Below, one piece after another: positions 56,174-64,000 of a DNA stretch of 64,000 nt; the first letter of the stretch is position 1; each line of letters starts with the position of its first letter. The position numbers were made by a program, and so were the translations under genes. Where the stretch lies: positions 1-64,000 of the forward strand of contig JAKMXF010000298.1 of NCBI GenBank assembly GCA_024704765.1, written 5' to 3'. A model generated the notes under the pieces. It was given only the letters and a program-made list of their open reading frames with translations, ran no database searches and had not been told where the DNA came from. The DNA comes from Oopsacas minuta. Its lineage: Eukaryota > Porifera > Hexactinellida > Lyssacinosida > Leucopsacidae.

Positions 56174-57776
56174 CTATAGCTTAGCACGTAATACAATCCT
56201 GTCTATAACCACGACAAGAATAGTAAATGCAGCAAAGAAAACAGCCGTCTTTACCAAGCTGAATGCCTTCCCTAGACCTTCTCTGTGCATTACTAGGCTG
56301 TACAGTCTGTCAGCTGTTTTCCTAGTTATAGGCGGGTAACGCATGGAATTTATCGCTTCTCCACCCTGAGATTTGAGCAACACAGCCTTTTGGTGTGTAA
56401 AGTTTTCAAATGAGTACTTTCCATGATAAGACCCAGTCCCGCTATGTCCTACACCTCCAAATGGTAAGGAAAGACAGCCTGCTTGTACGACAGAGTCATT
56501 AGATACGAAACTCCCAGATGTAGTCCTGTCTCTGAATATCTCTACTATCTTCTTATCTTTACAGAACACGTATATAGATAGGGACCTTTCTTCTACAAAC
56601 AAAAATACATATACATACATACTTTTGATAAATTTCATTCTGCATTTTTAACATACCTGCTTCATTGATAACATCCAAGGCATGTTCATACGAGTCTACT
56701 TGTAAGATAGGCAGAACAGGCCCAAATATCTCTCCATCAAATAGGCTGTCATCTGTCTTGACATTCTTAACAATAGTAGGAGCCAGATACCTCTCATCTA
56801 TGTCCCTCTCTCCTCCCAATACGATCTCCCCTTTTGTGTTGTCTAGCATTTTCGTAATTCTGTTCAATTGCATCTTGTTAATTATCCTTCCATAGTCTGA
56901 GAATGTTTGAGGATTATCTGTATAGAATTTCTTAACAGTTCTAATCATTGCTTCAGTGAAAGGCTCTACTACAGAGCTATGACATAGAACATAATCAGGA
57001 GCTAAACAAGTCTGCCCCACATTCATGAATTTACCCCAAGCAATCCTCTTAGCGGTTACATCGAGGTCAACATCTGAATGGACATAAGTTGGGTTCTTTC
57101 CTCCTAATTCTAGCGTTACAGGGGTAAGATGATCACAAGCTGCTTTCGATATTATCTTTGCTATTCTGTTACTGCCTGTGTAGAAGATATGCTCCCAGCG
57201 ATATTCTAGCATCTTCTGGGTTTCCTTCGCAGCCCCGTTTAGCACAGCGTAGCACTCAGGGTCCATATACTTGGTAACGAGATCTGTCACTACCTTAGCA
57301 CAATGAGGAGCAATTTCAGATGGTTTCAATATAGCACAATTCCCCCCAGCAATAGCACCAGCTAGTGGAAGTAGGACCAATTGTATGGGATAATTCCACG
57401 CCCCAATAATCAGCACCATACCATACGGGTCTCGCTTAATATGCACATCGTCCATGGCGTATAGGAAAGACTTAGAAACGTATTCAGGTTTGTTCCATTC
57501 TTCTAATCGTGAAGCAAAAAGACGTAACTCATTCTCTATCGCACATATCTCGAATAATACACTCTCTGAGTAGCCTTTATTCAAATCCATTTTCAGAGCC
57601 TCGCAAATAACTTCTTTCTCGTTTTCCATTATTTTGCTCAATTGTCCTAACTGTTCCTTCCTGTAGGAGAGAGGGTGTGCGCGTTGAGATTTTACACTCT
57701 TCCTGAGTCTCTCATAATTCTCCTGAATTTGCTGGTCAGTTGAATAATAATCTTCAATATTGAATACGTCTGTCAT
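56174..57776 (-). CDS. ALDH3A2-like: Fatty aldehyde dehydrogenase, ALDH3 family (two exons)
   Basis: Exons 57776-56657 and 56592-56174, with a 64-bp GT-AG intron, encode about 512 aa. The frame opens nine bases earlier with TTG, so the ATG at 57776 is preferred. Catalytic features are present: IIGAWNYPIQL (cofactor Asn), VTLELGGKNP (general-base Glu) and NVGQTCLAPDY (nucleophile Cys). The C-terminal half has EIFGPVLPI and SFVSNDSVVQ with PFGGVGHSGTGSYHGKYSF. A C-terminal hydrophobic helix (about 485-505, AVFFAAFTILVVVI) followed by basic residues is a tail anchor, as in the ER form of ALDH3A2. It would oxidise long-chain aldehydes from lipid turnover. Confidence 0.95.
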
Positions 57777-57979
57777 TATGCTCAAGTTATAAACTAGTGA
57801 ATGGAATACTAATAGATTTATACTCTCAGATTAGAATCACGAGTACTAAAATTAGCCTAAGGTTCATGCATGTGTACGCTAGTTAATGAACCTTGCTAGT
57901 AATACGTAATTAATTAATACTGGGGATAATAATAAAATTCGTGTCTACCATTACTCATATTTTTAGAAGAGTATCATTC

Positions 57980-58663
57980 ATGGCTACAAAGCGTACTAAA
58001 CTAACAGAATCACCAATTATGATTACAGAGGAAAACTTCTTCAACCAGGACTGTGATATCTTAGCCAGAAATCTACTAGGCTGTACTCTAGTTAGTGTAA
58101 CAGATAAAGGGGTGTGTTCAGGGAAGATAGTAGAGACAGAAGCTTATCTAGGTGGAGAAGATAAGGGAGCACATTCGTATGGAGGCAAGAGAACAGCAAA
58201 GAACGAGTCTATGTTCCTACCACCAGGAACGAGCTATGTGTATCATATATACGGTATGTATTGTTGCTATAACGTGTCAGCTAAAGGGGAGGGAGCTGCA
58301 GTGCTTGTACGTGCCCTAGAGCCTGTCAAAGGGAAGGAGATAATGACAGCAAGGAGAGAGAAAAATAGAAAAACAAATTCTAGCAAAATAAAAGTTGTAG
58401 AGTTATGCAATGGCCCTTCTAAGCTTACACAAGCTTTAGGTATAACTAAAGCTGGTGTAGATAGACAGCTGGTTACAACTAGTGACTTAATTTGGATAGA
58501 AAACAGATCTCAAGAAGATTATGACATTAGCATACTCTCTGGGCCTAGGATTGGGATAGACTATGCAGGACCAGAATGGTCAATGAAACCTCTGAGATTC
58601 TATATAAATGATAATCCATTCGTTAGTGTACCTAGACCCTCCAAGAGTAAGAAGAAAAAATAA
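57980..58663 (+). CDS. MPG: 3-methyladenine DNA glycosylase (AAG)
   Basis: 227 aa from the ATG at 57980; the open frame reaches 57941, but only as GTG. LARNLLGCTLVS starts the fold. IVETEAYLGGEDKGAHSYGG carries the catalytic Glu and the following Asp, SYVYHIYGMYCCYNVSA the DNA-intercalating Tyr, and AVLVRALEPVKG and LCNGPSKLTQALGI follow. SGPRIGIDYAG ends the core. The enzyme removes alkylated purines and hypoxanthine in base-excision repair. It is divergent from ALDH3 across about 200 bp. A T-rich acceptor-like site (ATATTTTTAG) ends 14 nt before the ATG. The basic tail (KSKKKK) may be a nuclear signal. Confidence 0.95.
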   Translation: MATKRTKLTESPIMITEENFFNQDCDILARNLLGCTLVSVTDKGVCSGKIVETEAYLGGEDKGAHSYGGKRTAKNESMFLPPGTSYVYHIYGMYCCYNVSAKGEGAAVLVRALEPVKGKEIMTARREKNRKTNSSKIKVVELCNGPSKLTQALGITKAGVDRQLVTTSDLIWIENRSQEDYDISILSGPRIGIDYAGPEWSMKPLRFYINDNPFVSVPRPSKSKKKK

Positions 58664-58883
58664 CTACCCCCCTACCTTATTGCATTTCAAAAACTATCAT
58701 TTTAGTAACATATCTGCATGTTTATTTTCATAGCTTTTTATCCGAAACTATATACAATCAATTCCTTACGAAATTTCCGTCATATATAAGCTCAATGGAC
58801 CGCAATAATTACTTCTTTGTAAGCGGGGTTCGATATAACTGATTCGTACAATTTCAAATGTATAATTAGAAAAGGCTACAGAT

Positions 58884-59945
58884 ATGGAACTACTTGACAC
58901 TATAGATGACCTTATGGATTCCAGGAGATCACTGCCTCCAGATCCTGAGCTTACTAGTCAGAGCAAGAGGACAGGGAAGCTACAAGTACCTTGGATAGAG
59001 AAATACAGACCCACACTACTATGTGATATCGTAGGTAATTCTGAGACAATAAAGAGATTTGAAGTGTTTGCAAAACAAGGCAATCTGCCTAACATTATTC
59101 TAGCCGGTCCTCCCGGTACCGGTAAAACCACGTCTATTCTATGTTTAGCGCGTGCTATGCTAGGAGATTCATTCTCTAACGCTGTACTGGAGTTAAATGC
59201 TTCTGACGAGAGAGGAATAGATGTGGTTAGGTCACGTATAAAAGGGTTCTCTCAGCAGAGAGTAACACTACCACAAGGTAAACACAAGATAGTTATACTA
59301 GATGAAGCTGATAGTATGACATCAGGAGCTCAGCAGGCTATGCGTAGAATCATGGAGGTATATTCTCGAACTACGAGGTTTGCTCTAGCATGTAATGACT
59401 CTGAGAAGATAATAGAAGCAATACAATCCCGATGTGCTGTACTCAGATACAGTAGACTCAGTGATGCAGAGATTCTCAGTCGTCTGCTGGAGATTTGTAA
59501 CAAAGAAAAAGTTTCTAAGACAGATGAAGGATTAGAAGCGATTGTATTCACAGCACAAGGAGATATGAGACAGGGTATTAATAACTTGCAATCAACACAC
59601 ACTGGATTCGGACTAGTGAATAGTGAATATGTGTTCAAGATTTGTGATGAACCTCACCCTCTATTGATCAAACAGATGCTACTAAGCTGCATTAAGGGGG
59701 AACTCACTGCAGCACATAAAGTACTATACACTCTATGGAGCAAGGGATATTCTTCAGAAGATATTATTAGCACTGTATTCCGTGTGTGTAAGAACCTACC
59801 TATGACTGATATAGCAGAATTCCAGAAACTTGAGTTTATAAAAGAAATAGGAATGACTCATTTGAGGATCAGCGAGGGACTAGGCACTCTCCTACAGCTG
59901 TCTGGACTTGTAGCTAGACTGTGTGCACTTACTTATTTAGATTAG
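58884..59945 (+). CDS. RFC2: Replication factor C subunit 2
   Basis: 353 aa (human 354), one exon. The AAA+ ATPase features are PWIEKYRP at the start, Walker [11 protein letters not shown], Walker [11 protein letters not shown], sensor-1 [10 protein letters not shown] and the SRC motif [22 protein letters not shown] and [15 protein letters not shown] match RFC2 better than RFC4 or RFC5. One change stands out: [14 protein letters not shown] has Asp-Glu where human RFC2 has Asn-Asp. The subunit belongs to the clamp loader that opens PCNA at primer ends. It follows MPG by 220 bp on the same strand, so two DNA-maintenance genes are neighbours. Confidence 0.95.
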   Translation: MELLDTIDDLMDSRRSLPPDPELTSQSKRTGKLQVPWIEKYRPTLLCDIVGNSETIKRFEVFAKQGNLPNIILAGPPGTGKTTSILCLARAMLGDSFSNAVLELNASDERGIDVVRSRIKGFSQQRVTLPQGKHKIVILDEADSMTSGAQQAMRRIMEVYSRTTRFALACNDSEKIIEAIQSRCAVLRYSRLSDAEILSRLLEICNKEKVSKTDEGLEAIVFTAQGDMRQGINNLQSTHTGFGLVNSEYVFKICDEPHPLLIKQMLLSCIKGELTAAHKVLYTLWSKGYSSEDIISTVFRVCKNLPMTDIAEFQKLEFIKEIGMTHLRISEGLGTLLQLSGLVARLCALTYLD

Positions 59946-60027
59946 TTATAAAGCATACACTTAGTTTGTTGTCCTAATCGATTAGATAAAGAGTAAATTC
60001 ATACACGTGATTACGGGGTAAGTAATG

Positions 60028-61557
60028 TCATTCTGGGACTATCTTAATCAGTCTAGGCTTAGGTTTAATCTTGTTAGATTCTGTTTTTAATTGATTCATC
60101 TCCTTCCTACAAACTGTCCATTTCCTCTTGACATCTAAGTCCAGAGAATTGAGCAACTTATCCAGTTTAATATCTCTCAAAGTTGTTTCCTCGCGAATCT
60201 TCTCCATAACTTGTTTGTAACTCTTCATCGGTTTGGGTACAGCGAATATTTCAGCTCTATTTATATAAGAAGGGCCTTTCTGGCTACTAACCCCCAGCGT
60301 ATTCATATAGCACTTTACTACAGGAGATTTCCCTAGAGTATTAAACTTAACATTATGGTATATGGGACTTAGCCCTATGAGGGGTGAGTACTCTAGTAAC
60401 GCCTCCTTTTCTGTTTCAGAAGCTACTCTCTCATCTTTATCAGCTGATGGAGTAGAAGGTTTAGCTACTAACTTAGAAATATCACTGTGACTATCTTGCA
60501 CAGATGGTAGAGACTGTGAGAACTTGTCCGGATCAATTCTCCATTCATTCCAAATCAAAGGAGGCGGTTCAATACCAATAACAGTGGTATATATGAGAGT
60601 TGTAATGAACTGACGAAATGATTGATCGAATTCAGGCCGTGACCCTGGGAATAGCGCCCAGAAAGCAACATAAAGAGATTGAGCTAAACAGTCAGAATAT
60701 CTCAAAAAGAACAGATCTCTGAATTTCACAGGAATACGTTGGAACAACTTTACATAAGAAATAGAACATCGAATAAAGTATTTGTATGGCGTCTCAGGTT
60801 CTATGTCAGTCTCTGTATTAAATTTCTCTAGCCAAATTAACCAAAAGAAATCCTGTAGAATAGCACTGGAAGATTCAGAATAGAATATTTTCTTCCAAGA
60901 CTTCATGTAGGAAGTGGTAAAATCCTGGCTATATGATACGAAATCTAGAATTCTAATCGGTTCAATTTGTCCTGGGAGAGGAGTCAATTCCACGTCATCA
61001 AATCCCATAAAAATAGCGTATTGAGCTTTCTTCTCTGATTTATCTCCCCCTCCTCTTTGTCCTCTAACAGCCCTCCCTTGTTTCCCTGGTTTCCTTCCTG
61101 TCCTTTCCTTACTACTAACCATATGATATGGTGTACTAGCCTTAGAAGTTGTATGACTAGCATCTTCACTAGATGCACTCTCACTGTCTGTGTCCTCTGT
61201 AAGGAAAGGATCTGAACTTTTGGATTTAATATCCACTTCGTCATTGGTCTCTAACTTATAAATATGACTACCTAGCTTATTTACCTTATTAGATAATCTG
61301 CTTACAAGATCTTCCAGCTGATCATACATTACGTCATCAAAATAAGCATGAGCTGATAAATCTCTTCTTATAGCCTCTGATTGAGAAAATGGAGTCAGAC
61401 CCAATTCATCTACAAGAACATGTTCCTTTTTCCTATTCCTTACAACTGGCCAGTCTGTATAAACTATATTCTCGCTCTCCAACCAATGCTCGATAGAGGT
61501 TGGGGGTAGAGCTATGTCTTTACGTCGTGACTTAAGCTGTAGTGTACTGCTAAGCAT
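60028..61557 (-). CDS. FAM227: FAM227 family protein
   Basis: 509 aa from the ATG at 61557 (the frame extends four codons upstream only to TTG). The FAM227 core is visible at about residues 235-330: SSAILQDFFWLIWLEKF, the characteristic F-W-x-I motif, then IPVKFRDLFFLRYSDCLAQSLY and FWALFPGS. A Ser/Thr- and Gly/Arg/Lys-rich linker (about 115-185) precedes it. The C-terminus is basic. The family is uncharacterised biochemically but is found mainly in ciliated lineages and expressed in testis and ciliated tissue. With RSPH9 and LRRCC1 it is the third gene here linked to cilia or centrioles. Assignment to FAM227A or B is not possible by eye. Confidence 0.75.
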   Translation of the reverse strand: MLSSTLQLKSRRKDIALPPTSIEHWLESENIVYTDWPVVRNRKKEHVLVDELGLTPFSQSEAIRRDLSAHAYFDDVMYDQLEDLVSRLSNKVNKLGSHIYKLETNDEVDIKSKSSDPFLTEDTDSESASSEDASHTTSKASTPYHMVSSKERTGRKPGKQGRAVRGQRGGGDKSEKKAQYAIFMGFDDVELTPLPGQIEPIRILDFVSYSQDFTTSYMKSWKKIFYSESSSAILQDFFWLIWLEKFNTETDIEPETPYKYFIRCSISYVKLFQRIPVKFRDLFFLRYSDCLAQSLYVAFWALFPGSRPEFDQSFRQFITTLIYTTVIGIEPPPLIWNEWRIDPDKFSQSLPSVQDSHSDISKLVAKPSTPSADKDERVASETEKEALLEYSPLIGLSPIYHNVKFNTLGKSPVVKCYMNTLGVSSQKGPSYINRAEIFAVPKPMKSYKQVMEKIREETTLRDIKLDKLLNSLDLDVKRKWTVCRKEMNQLKTESNKIKPKPRLIKIVPE

Positions 61558-61728
61558 TTTATGACTCAATCGCCTTTAATTATTAATAAACTTTATCACA
61601 CAATAATATAATCTATACAAATCATAATAAATATATTCGTACTACGAATCCTAATCTTACACAAAAAGTGTAATTCTAAGTAATTCAAATGTTTATCTAT
61701 ACAAATGAATTATAGGTTCTGCCCAGGG

Positions 61729-63114
61729 TTACGCCTGTTTAGACTTAGTATCATCTTGTCCTAGCCTCTTAAGATGATTGATATGACAGCCTAGAGCCTG
61801 CCAGAAGGTAGGGACATGGTGATAATTAATGCCAAACTCCTTACAAGTCTCTCTAAGGATGGGAGTAATCTTGATATAATGAGACTGTATTACCCCAGGG
61901 AATAAATGGTGTACAGTTTGGTGGTTAAGTGACCCGGTGAATACAGACCAGAACCAGCTGTCTGTGGCATAATCCTGTGTCGTAGCTACCTGCAGCTCGG
62001 CCCAGTCTCGGTGTAGCTCATTATTCTCGTCCGGCTGAGGCCATTCTACTTCACTAATAACATGAGAAGTTTGGAATACTAAAGCTAACCAGTAACTGCC
62101 CACGAATTCAGCTACAAAGTTGAAGAGAATTATTTTCCAAACTGGCATATAAAAGTATAAGAGAGTTATTCTGTAATTTATATGCAAGAACTTTCCTATA
62201 TAGAATTGAGCTAGCTGAGAATAAGTAGGAATAGTTAGAGTCATAGCGCTATTCCTTCCGTTTCTAAGCAAGAAGAAATCTTGGAATCTAGTCTTAAGAC
62301 CTAGAAAGCAGTAGACTAACGGTACATACACGTGCTGGTAGATATAGCGAGGCACCCAAGGCTGGTAACCTTTGATACGACGGATATCTGCTTGATGCTC
62401 ATGTGTATAGATATCAGGATCTCTGCCGTCTACATTTGTGAATGGGTGATGTCCCATAGTGTGCTGGTGTATCCACATAAATATAGAAGCACCATGGAAC
62501 AGATCATGAACAGCCCCGAATACTCTCCAGACCCAGGGTTTATGAGTTATAGAGAAGTGCGAGGAATCGTGTGTAAATGTCATTGCTACCAATGCAACAT
62601 CAAATCCCCAAATAGCTGTCATAAACAGTGAGAACAGCATGTTGTCATGGTTATGCATTACAGTGAAGGTGCAGACAAACGCGAAACCTAGGAAGAATGC
62701 ATACCTCACAAACATCCACGGATCATATTTAGGATCTATATTATTATCTTTGAAATATTTGTCAACTCTTTGTTTCAGAGTCCGGTAGAATTCACCACGG
62801 GCCGGATAAACCGGCCATTCATTAGTTACCAACTCTCCAACATAAAATTTCTCTAAGATTTTGAAAGCCTTATCACTATGATATGATTCAAATAACTGCG
62901 AAATATCACGTCCAGCACCTAACGCAATCTGGTCAGCACCACCTGGATGTTTCTCAATGAAAGAACTGACGTCATAAACCTTCCCGTGAACAGCGACATG
63001 AGCATTATCTCTACGATTGTAAGTAGCAAGTTCCTCACAGGTATAAGTACGTATTGCTTTAGCTGGTTTAACTATTCCATTTGTTAGACAGCCGTTAGCT
63101 ATGATATCTGTCAT
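61729..63114 (-). CDS. Front-end fatty acid desaturase with cytochrome b5 domain
   Basis: 461 aa, one exon. The N-terminal cytochrome b5 domain (about 25-95) has its haem motif HPGGADQIALGAG. The desaturase part has the three His boxes HDSSH (about 188), HQHTMGHH (about 220) and QTVHH (about 405). The third box starts with Gln instead of His, which marks front-end (delta-4/5/6/8) desaturases. Hydrophobic helices flank the boxes, so it is an ER membrane enzyme that introduces double bases in polyunsaturated acyl chains between an existing double bond and the carboxyl end. Regioselectivity cannot be read from sequence. Sponges are rich in unusual long-chain fatty acids. Minus-strand TTCTTATACCAG ends 3 nt before the ATG, and the deubiquitinase stop is 127 bp upstream. 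Confidence 0.93.
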   Translation of the reverse strand: MTDIIANGCLTNGIVKPAKAIRTYTCEELATYNRRDNAHVAVHGKVYDVSSFIEKHPGGADQIALGAGRDISQLFESYHSDKAFKILEKFYVGELVTNEWPVYPARGEFYRTLKQRVDKYFKDNNIDPKYDPWMFVRYAFFLGFAFVCTFTVMHNHDNMLFSLFMTAIWGFDVALVAMTFTHDSSHFSITHKPWVWRVFGAVHDLFHGASIFMWIHQHTMGHHPFTNVDGRDPDIYTHEHQADIRRIKGYQPWVPRYIYQHVYVPLVYCFLGLKTRFQDFFLLRNGRNSAMTLTIPTYSQLAQFYIGKFLHINYRITLLYFYMPVWKIILFNFVAEFVGSYWLALVFQTSHVISEVEWPQPDENNELHRDWAELQVATTQDYATDSWFWSVFTGSLNHQTVHHLFPGVIQSHYIKITPILRETCKEFGINYHHVPTFWQALGCHINHLKRLGQDDTKSKQA

Positions 63115-63241
63115 TGTCTGGTATAAGAATGTTAAATCATTATCGTAAATACAAATACAGTAACTATTTTACCAACACAACACACAAATATAATATACAA
63201 GCTATGCTAATAGTGTTTACAAAATAAACTAATCCAATCAT

Positions 63242-64000
63242 TTATTTAGGAATTAAAGGCAGTCTTTCGTAGAATAGTATATAAGCTTGTGACTGGAATA
63301 CTTCTTCACTACTAACCTTACTCACCATGGAATCACTAATATAATACCAATCCTCTGCAGGCTGTATGTGTGTACTGAACTCATAAGGATTATGCATGTG
63401 TGTACTAGGATGTGTTACTGGTAAAGTAGGTTTGGAAGCTCCAGCTGATTCTGTAACAATATCCATAGGAACCTCTCCTTCTGTATCTGCTGTATCTGTT
63501 TCTATTCTGTCATTTTGAGGGAATTTAACTTGACTGCTCCAATCAGCAATATTAACATAAGCTATATAGTGTCCTCCTAGCATGCCACCTGAATGACTCA
63601 CTATTCCTCTCAGACAGTATAATATGGAGTTATCACTATCTCTAGCCACAAGTGTATCATTAACACAGTAAGGTGACATGTCTAGTACTAGAGGGAAGCT
63701 TATTTGTTTTCCTATCTTCTGTAGACGTAATCCTACTTGGGAGAATCTTTTGAGATGAATAGTGAGGATAGGAGGTAGAGATTTTATGTGGAATTGTTTG
63801 GTAGCGTCACTGAAAAGACATTTAGATAGATCTATACTTTCTTGACTACCCTCCTTATCATCATCTCCATTATCATCAGATAGCTGAGGATTACAGTGTA
63901 TACATAGATAGTCTCCGTATAGAATTTCAGGAGAGAAGAATTTTGCAAGAAAGTACTCTAACGTATCTTGACCTGAAGGTGTTGGTATTCGCAGTCTAGT
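63242..64000 (-). CDS. USP16: Ubiquitin-specific protease, USP16/USP45-like (C-terminal part)
   Basis: The frame is open from the stop at 63242 to the window edge (252 codons seen), so the N-terminal part lies outside. Going 5' to 3' it has GDYLCIHC (a Cys-x-x-Cys zinc pair), LPPILTIHLKRFSQ, the His box GGMLGGHYIAYV and the end WYYISDSMVSKVSSEEVFQSQAYILFYERL. This end matches USP16/USP45. The catalytic Cys box is outside the window. A low-complexity insert (about 45 residues) lies between the His box and the final WYYISD strand, as in USP16. USP16 removes ubiquitin from histone H2A; USP45 acts on ERCC1. The choice between the two is open. Confidence 0.9.
   Translation of the reverse strand, partial: TRLRIPTPSGQDTLEYFLAKFFSPEILYGDYLCIHCNPQLSDDNGDDDKEGSQESIDLSKCLFSDATKQFHIKSLPPILTIHLKRFSQVGLRLQKIGKQISFPLVLDMSPYCVNDTLVARDSDNSILYCLRGIVSHSGGMLGGHYIAYVNIADWSSQVKFPQNDRIETDTADTEGEVPMDIVTESAGASKPTLPVTHPSTHMHNPYEFSTHIQPAEDWYYISDSMVSKVSSEEVFQSQAYILFYERLPLIPK

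Noticed and set aside
58826-58842. GGTTCGATAT, possible tRNA B box
   Set aside because: The last invariant C is missing and there is no matching acceptor stem.

Overview
The window is nuclear DNA from a eukaryote, almost certainly an animal with a very compact genome. It carries animal-type genes (a Sec14/spectrin/DH/PH/SH3 Rho exchange factor, a CLOCK-type bHLH-PAS factor, sestrin, CIP2A, glomulin, LRRCC1, RSPH9). Most genes are intact over several kilobases without introns. The introns that can be placed are mostly 51-69 bp, and intergenic gaps are often only 40-180 bp. Same-strand neighbours repeatedly show an AG acceptor-like site 0-13 nt before the downstream ATG. Together with several sponge-like features this fits a glass sponge (Hexactinellida), for which spliced-leader trans-splicing has been reported. 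That assignment is an inference.

Layout. 1-2837: a near-perfect 365-bp tandem satellite that runs off the left edge. 3454-12335 (+): a DBS-like RhoGEF, a CLOCK-like bHLH-PAS protein and vigilin. 12645-12998 (-): a small helical protein with a paralog at 21917-22312 (+). 13331-17147 (+): a tight run of cyclin H, NDUFA3-like, glomulin and GST theta. 17503-20805 (-): sestrin and UTP23, then about 1 kb with no visible gene. 22563-28884 (-): CIP2A, a six-exon coiled-coil protein and CNOT7/8. 29181-32508 (+): NDUFS8 and a coiled-coil FYVE protein. 32651-33475 (-): a secreted PLA2-like protein. 33652-36829 (+): a basic nuclear-type protein and a protein with four degenerate SH2 domains. 37019-39007 (-): RSPH9 and CNPPD1. 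39389-48979 (-): two tandem MRP/ABCC transporter units. Only the downstream unit is directly followed by a terminal exon; the upstream unit is frameshifted. 49294-57776 (-): a head-to-tail run of ALDH3, ANAPC13, a DED-like protein, ZnT6, LRRCC1 and TMBIM4. 57980-59945 (+): MPG DNA glycosylase and RFC2. 60028-64000 (-): FAM227, a front-end fatty-acid desaturase and the C-terminal part of a USP16/45-type deubiquitinase.

Most genes are housekeeping: DNA repair and replication, mRNA decay, ribosome biogenesis, complex I, centrosome and cilium. The unusual elements are the satellite, the operon-like gene runs, the ABCC array with an apparently shared last exon, the four-SH2 protein without any FLVR arginine, the DED-like protein, and the small paralog pair with no recognised family.
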